From Pyrocephalus nanus (Eukaryota > Chordata > Aves > Passeriformes > Tyrannidae): a stretch of 64,000 bases of DNA. The notes under the pieces were generated by a model. That model saw only the letters and a program-made list of their open reading frames with translations, searched no databases and was not told where the DNA came from. The translations under genes and the position numbers were made by a program. The stretch covers positions 37,895,425-37,959,424 of the forward strand of contig CM076266.1 in assembly GCA_038380795.1 (NCBI GenBank), written 5' to 3'. Below are positions 59,801 to 64,000 of this stretch, piece by piece (the stretch's first letter is position 1; every line of letters starts with the position of its first letter).

Positions 59801-59965
59801 CTCTGCAGCTAGCATGTACTTCCAGTGGGAAGCTCTCCAAAGATATGTGTGTAGGGAAGCACCACCACTGCCTGTCTAAGAGCATACTTCTTTGCACAGT
59901 AGACTGCTGTGGATGACTAAACATGAGAGTGAACAGGGCAAGAGGAATTTGAATGCAAATCCAAT
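56833..59965. other. Non-coding, no feature recognised
   Basis: Frames up to 84 codons on either strand with no domain. A8-10 runs occur. No repeat family is recognised. Confidence 0.45.
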
Positions 59966-60214
59966 TCCTCTTCTTATGAAGACAAGCTGAGAGAGTTGAG
60001 GTTGTTCAGCCTGGAAAAGAGAAGGCTCAGGGTACACCTTATTTTGACCTTTAAATACTGAAAGGGAGCTTATAGGAAAGATGGAGACAAACTTTTTAGT
60101 AGGGATCATAAGATGAACGGAGCTCTGAGCAACTTGATCGAGCTGAAGATGTCCCTGCTCATTGCAGGGGGTTGAACAATATGACCTTTAAACCCAACCC
60201 AGATTATCCTATCA
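59966..60214 (+). mobile_element. CR1 LINE 3' region with internal deletion
   Basis: Starts with 'cttcttatgaagacaagctg', 'agagttgaggttgttcagcc' followed by 'tggaaaagagaaggctcagg', and 'atggagacaaactttttagt' (the upstream CR1 3' region), then jumps near 60103-60115 to 'ggagctctgagcaacttgat', 'gatgtccctgctcattgcag' and 'gggggttgaac'. The usual CR1 segment of roughly 150 bases between these two blocks is missing. The end is decayed ('ttatcctatcatgaaatt'). Confidence 0.92.
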
Positions 60215-60221
60215 TGAAATT

Positions 60222-60275
60222 CCCACCATTGGCAGGGATACCACCTTCTAGATCAGGGTTGCCCAGATTCTATGA
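60222..60275 (-). mobile_element. CR1 fragment in opposite orientation
   Basis: 'ccaccattggcagggatacc', then 'accttctagatcagggttgc', reads as the reverse complement of the CR1 block 'ctagtgg.aggtgtccctgcccatgg'. It lies directly against the + strand CR1 to its left and is followed by 'gattctatgaatctgtg', which looks like a leftover CR1 tail. Either a nested insertion or an inversion. Confidence 0.6.
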
Positions 60276-63200
60276 ATCTGTGTTTCCTCTAAAAAGCAGT
60301 TGCACTCTTTAATCAGTGACAGCCACTGCACAATGAGACCACGGAACCCCTAATGGAGGAAATAAAGGCATATTTTTGTCCTCTCACTGCTCTAGCAGGG
60401 AGATGGAGAGTCCACATGAGCAGTAAAGGGATTTCAGCATGTGGAGTAGCACCACAGTCACCCAAGGAAATTACAGTAGCTGGGGAAGTGGGTGAAAGAC
60501 CACCCCCCACTCTTCCTCAGGGCAACAGGAAAAGGTAGTGAGGGTCTATCACGGAGGTGTAGTTTCAGAAGAGAAATCTAACAAAAAGCAAATGTGAAGT
60601 TTTAAAAATAAGATCTTATACCTTAAGTACGTCTGACTGGGACGTTTTGGAGGACAGGATCAATCAAGGGCCTATATGGAATCTCACACCGGATTTTCAA
60701 TACTGTGGATGGAAAAATCTCCTGTAAGGCCAAAATTCATTGGCCTCACTACTACCATCCTGAGTTACAATGGCCAGTGAGATGGTCATAAGAATTTTTA
60801 CAAACTTGTATAAATCTGCCAATCCTACTCTTACTGTGATCACTGGAATACCCATCAACTTGGTCTGCTTTGCAATGGAAACAGATTAAACTAACATTCA
60901 AAATTAGGCTATTCACTAACGTGGTTTCATTCTAATTTTAAGAACAACACCAGCTGAGCTGTGAGGCATTTAATTCATTCATACTTTTAAACAAACAAAT
61001 GAAATTGTCAAAAAGAATGTAATTGACTGATTAGGCAAGGATGGAAACAGGCTATGCATACAGAAATATAGCGACTTATGAACATTCACTGAAGTCAAAA
61101 AAATACACAAGGGGAACATTTCATTGTATGAAAAAAAAAATAGCAAAATAGGAAGCTATCAAGAACATGGGAGAGTGGTTGGTCAATTAAGTACTGTGTA
61201 AAGATTTCCAATTTTCTTGTAGTAAATTATTTATTTAGCCCTTGCATGCCATCAATATATTTTACAAGTTTAATACCCAAATTATAGCTATCCACCCATT
61301 TATGGCCTTGTAAATGAGTCCTGACTTATCAATGCGAATTCTTGTTCTAGGCAATGTCAAAATTAGATTGGATTTGGATGTATTGCTTTTACCCTTATCA
61401 AGAAGGTTTGCTAGTGTGGTGTTTTATTGCTATATTTAAAATGGAAAGTACTTTTAAATAGGCTTGCCTGGATAACACAACTGATCTCAGCTCAGATATG
61501 TCATTTCCCAGCTTAAAAATGTGTCCTAATCTAGACAGGAGGTCTTGGAGATCCAGCAGAACCCATTTATACTTAATGCATTTCTCTGCAATCTCAATCC
61601 TTTGCAACGAAGTGGAAGAGCTATTGTGACAACAATGACCTTAATCTAAAGTAAGAATAGCTGGAACTCTGAAGAAATAAAACTAAATGGTAATCTACAT
61701 GTTCCTTGGTAGTTCATAAGAAAAATAAGCAATAAAGAGTGCAAACGAACTAGTGTAATGACTTCCAAAAATACATTGCATTATATTTGGTTATTCTTAC
61801 GGCTTTTATGCATATTTCACTTCTTACTAAAGATAGGCAGCTATACAGCAAAGGTGAAGGAATTATCAATGAAGGAGAATAATATGTAAACAAACAACTA
61901 ATCAAAAAGGCATACTGTTGTATAAAATTATATCAAAGCAACACAAGTACTGGAAAACAGAAAAGAAATCAAGCAGAAACATTACTTGCATTTGACTAAC
62001 TAAAAGCTGGATATGGACAGTGCAGGAGTCATTTTGGAAGGTTAATAAAAACAACATTTGTATTCATGACATCAAAGGTAGCTGAGATTTGCATCTCGGC
62101 ACCAAAGGGCATATCTAATAAGAGGATAAACCAGAGAGGGAGCAAGTATAGATAGGTTTGTAACAGCTGAAAATGGTGCCCATTTTATTGTTGGCTGCAA
62201 CCCACTACTAACTTTTCTGGGCTACAATTTTTTAGAGCATTAACTGTCACTGGTAGAAGACCCTGAGGCAGAAAGTGGGCTGGACTGAAGGTTGCCAGGC
62301 AGGCAGGACAGTGTTGTGGAAAAGCCCAGAGGAAAAAAAGGATCCCTGAACTGAGAGACACACTCAGGGAAGATGGAGACCTGAAAACTGCCAATTCCAT
62401 GTAGACCTGTTCACCAGGATTTTGCACTCTGATGTTCCAGTGCTTATTTTAAGTACAGTCTTGGGGCTCAGCAAGGACATACAGCTCAAGCACAAACAAA
62501 GCTTTGGTAATGGACCCATCTGCTGAAAGGCAGCCAGAGGAAAAGAGAATGAGAACTGCAACAGAACAGCACAGCTTCGGCTTAGTAGGGCAAGCATAAT
62601 GGATTGGGTGCAGCAGTTAAGTGGGCATGAAGATAGCACAACTGGTAATGCAAACAAAGCAGGGATCTAAGCAGGCAAGTACAGATCTAACTGTCTGGCT
62701 GTTCAAGCTCAGGTTACCTATTAACAACATGCAGCTGGATCAGAATAGACAAACATGCATAGAAAGGAGGAAGGGAGTTTTCAGGCAGGCATTTTGCCGC
62801 CATTGACATTAGATGCATTTCATGCAGCACAGGCAGTCCAAAAGCTTGGCATCTCAGCTGTCTAGAGATGCCTGCAGTTGTCCCAGGAAGGAGACAAGCT
62901 CCTCCAGAGCAATCATACCTCTTCTCACACTTGTTTTACAATTGGATGAAAACTCCACTTTCTCTCAATGACTAGCTTAGACTAGGAACCTCATTTTTTT
63001 CACACAGTCAGCAGTATGGGATTTGGATCCCACCCTTAGTATATATATCTTACCTGTCAGGATCACTGATATAAGCAGCCTGATACAAGCCACTGTCCTG
63101 GACCTGCAGCTGATATCTCTGTCATGTATCTCTCACCTTGCATCCACCCAGACCATTTACTTCAGAAGCACTTTTACTTGGGAAAACTACTGTGATTATT

Positions 63201-63507
63201 CTGCTCTGTTAAGTACAATACCTTTTCTGGAAACCACAACAGTTTCTTCTTGCTATTTGCATGTGCACTTGCTATCTATCTAAACCCAGCACAACTGCTG
63301 ATTGTTGGAAAGTACTGCTAGCATTAATCAGCATAGATAGCCTCTCTATATTGCAGTAATTTCTGATTAGAGCTATTTGTATGCTGTCTCTCACATTGAT
63401 GTGTTATTTTGAGGGTCTGCAATACTGGTGAAAGCAGGTTAAATCCATCTATTTCTGTCCCTATCTGAAGATTTACAAACGTTAAGCTTTTAAGATAAAT
63501 ACTAAAA
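60276..63507. other. Non-coding, no feature recognised
   Basis: 60900-61340 is AT-rich and complex, possibly element-like. Elsewhere plain. Frames up to 97 codons without domains. No repeat family. Confidence 0.45.
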
Positions 63508-63525
63508 TTTTTTTTTTTTTTTTTT
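63508..63525. repeat. Poly(T) run, 18 bases
   Basis: Uninterrupted T18. Read on the minus strand as A18, it has no AATAAA within 30 bases upstream, so a retroposed mRNA is not supported. Confidence 0.9.
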
Positions 63526-63560
63526 GCTACTGACTTCAACAGGAGCACAGTTGTTCCAGC
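63526..63560. repeat. Possible ancient amniote repeat scrap
   Basis: 'actgacttcaacaggagcac' resembles 'attgacttcaatgggagcag' of old amniote repeats. It lies 120 bases upstream of a better match (63684-63731), so both may be one decayed copy. Confidence 0.25.
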
Positions 63561-63683
63561 ATTCGGTCCTTTTAATAGCTTCATCCTAAATTCAGTTTGT
63601 GTACTGACCACTTAGAATACCCCTCCAGCTAATTTGTTATATCACATTGTTTTCTTCTGTGAATTTACAAATTCCCTTGTAGA

Positions 63684-63731
63684 TAACCTGCTCCCACTGA
63701 ATTCAGTCATAAAACTCATATTGTATTCAAG
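63684..63731. repeat. Ancient amniote repeat fragment
   Basis: 'cctgctcccactgaattcag' followed by 'tcataaaactcatattgtat' and 'tcaa' follows the palindromic phrase 'cctgctcccattgaagtcaatggcaaaactcccattgacttcaa' (here split) base by base with few changes. The match is good, but the family name is not certain. Confidence 0.5.
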
Positions 63732-64000
63732 GTCAAAAAGGTTGGATCACTGATTCCTGTTTTTACTTCAAGTTCAGGTTTATTCTACAGTTTCTGTCCC
63801 ACGTGAATTTGTTGTGTTTTGGAACTGCTAAACAGCATAGTCCATTTCAAGAAGGCATGGTAGTTGTGACAGCGTCATACAAAGTCTTTTCAGGATCTAG
63901 TTCTCCAATATTGCATAAATGCAGTGCATTGTTCATATGTTTCTAGTTACTCCTTTGTATTTCATAATCAGCTCTTTTTTTTAATTACTTAACATGACTG
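63732..64000. other. Non-coding, no feature recognised
   Basis: AT-rich; no frame, repeat or RNA gene is seen up to the window edge. Confidence 0.5.

Noticed and set aside
63508..63525. T18 run as a minus-strand poly(A) of a retroposed gene
   Set aside because: No AATAAA at the right distance and the adjoining bases look like an old repeat instead.
1..64000. CRISPR arrays, operons, phage or other bacterial systems
   Set aside because: The AT-rich, CR1-containing, intergenic character is that of a vertebrate genome; no regularly spaced repeats or dense gene order exist.

Overview
The window reads as single-copy, non-coding DNA from an amniote, most likely a bird. I found no protein-coding gene, rRNA or tRNA that I can support. 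The strongest lineage evidence is a set of truncated CR1 LINE copies. They show the avian-type 3' end (a 'ttggac...ccttccaacc' block followed by an ATTCTATGATT-like tail) in both orientations, near 11.4, 14.0, 47.8, 53.2 and 60.0-60.3 kb. Alu, B1 and recent L1 sequences are absent, interspersed repeat density is low, and CpG is scarce with no CpG island. The longest open frames are only about 110-145 codons. The longest (144 codons, 11546-11980) runs antisense through a CR1, and a 89-codon frame at 44822-45091 is mostly a translated CTAT microsatellite, so the open frames look like chance or repeat artefacts.

Layout. 1-1.3 kb is AT-rich and 3'UTR/intron-like, with AATAAA hexamers and a 68-nt imperfect hairpin at 822-889. 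1.3-11.3 kb is plain sequence with one C+T-rich block (about 8.5-9.3 kb). A CR1 copy lies at 11.4-11.8 kb and a CR1 tail at 14.0 kb. 14-24 kb is plain AT-rich sequence. From 24 to 46 kb there are several stretches that look like conserved non-coding elements: AT-rich but complex, rich in TAAT/ATTA homeodomain cores, POU octamers and SOX/TCF-like sites. Among them are worn MIR-like tRNA-SINE fragments (26.4, 27.4, 33.3, 37.0 kb) and old amniote repeat pieces. A large CTAT microsatellite lies at 44.9-45.1 kb and a long polypyrimidine tract at 40.0 kb. 46-64 kb carries three CR1 loci, one further element-like stretch (56.1-56.4 kb) and more old repeat scraps.

Interpretation. The pattern fits a gene desert or a very long intron that may hold distal regulatory elements. 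No genes act together here. The flanking or host gene cannot be named from the sequence, and the conserved-element calls are pattern-based guesses because conservation cannot be measured from one sequence. I found no new gene system; the items most worth testing are the 822-889 hairpin, the 31.7-35.5 kb element cluster, and the AATAAA-plus-A21 signature at 26.82-26.88 kb.
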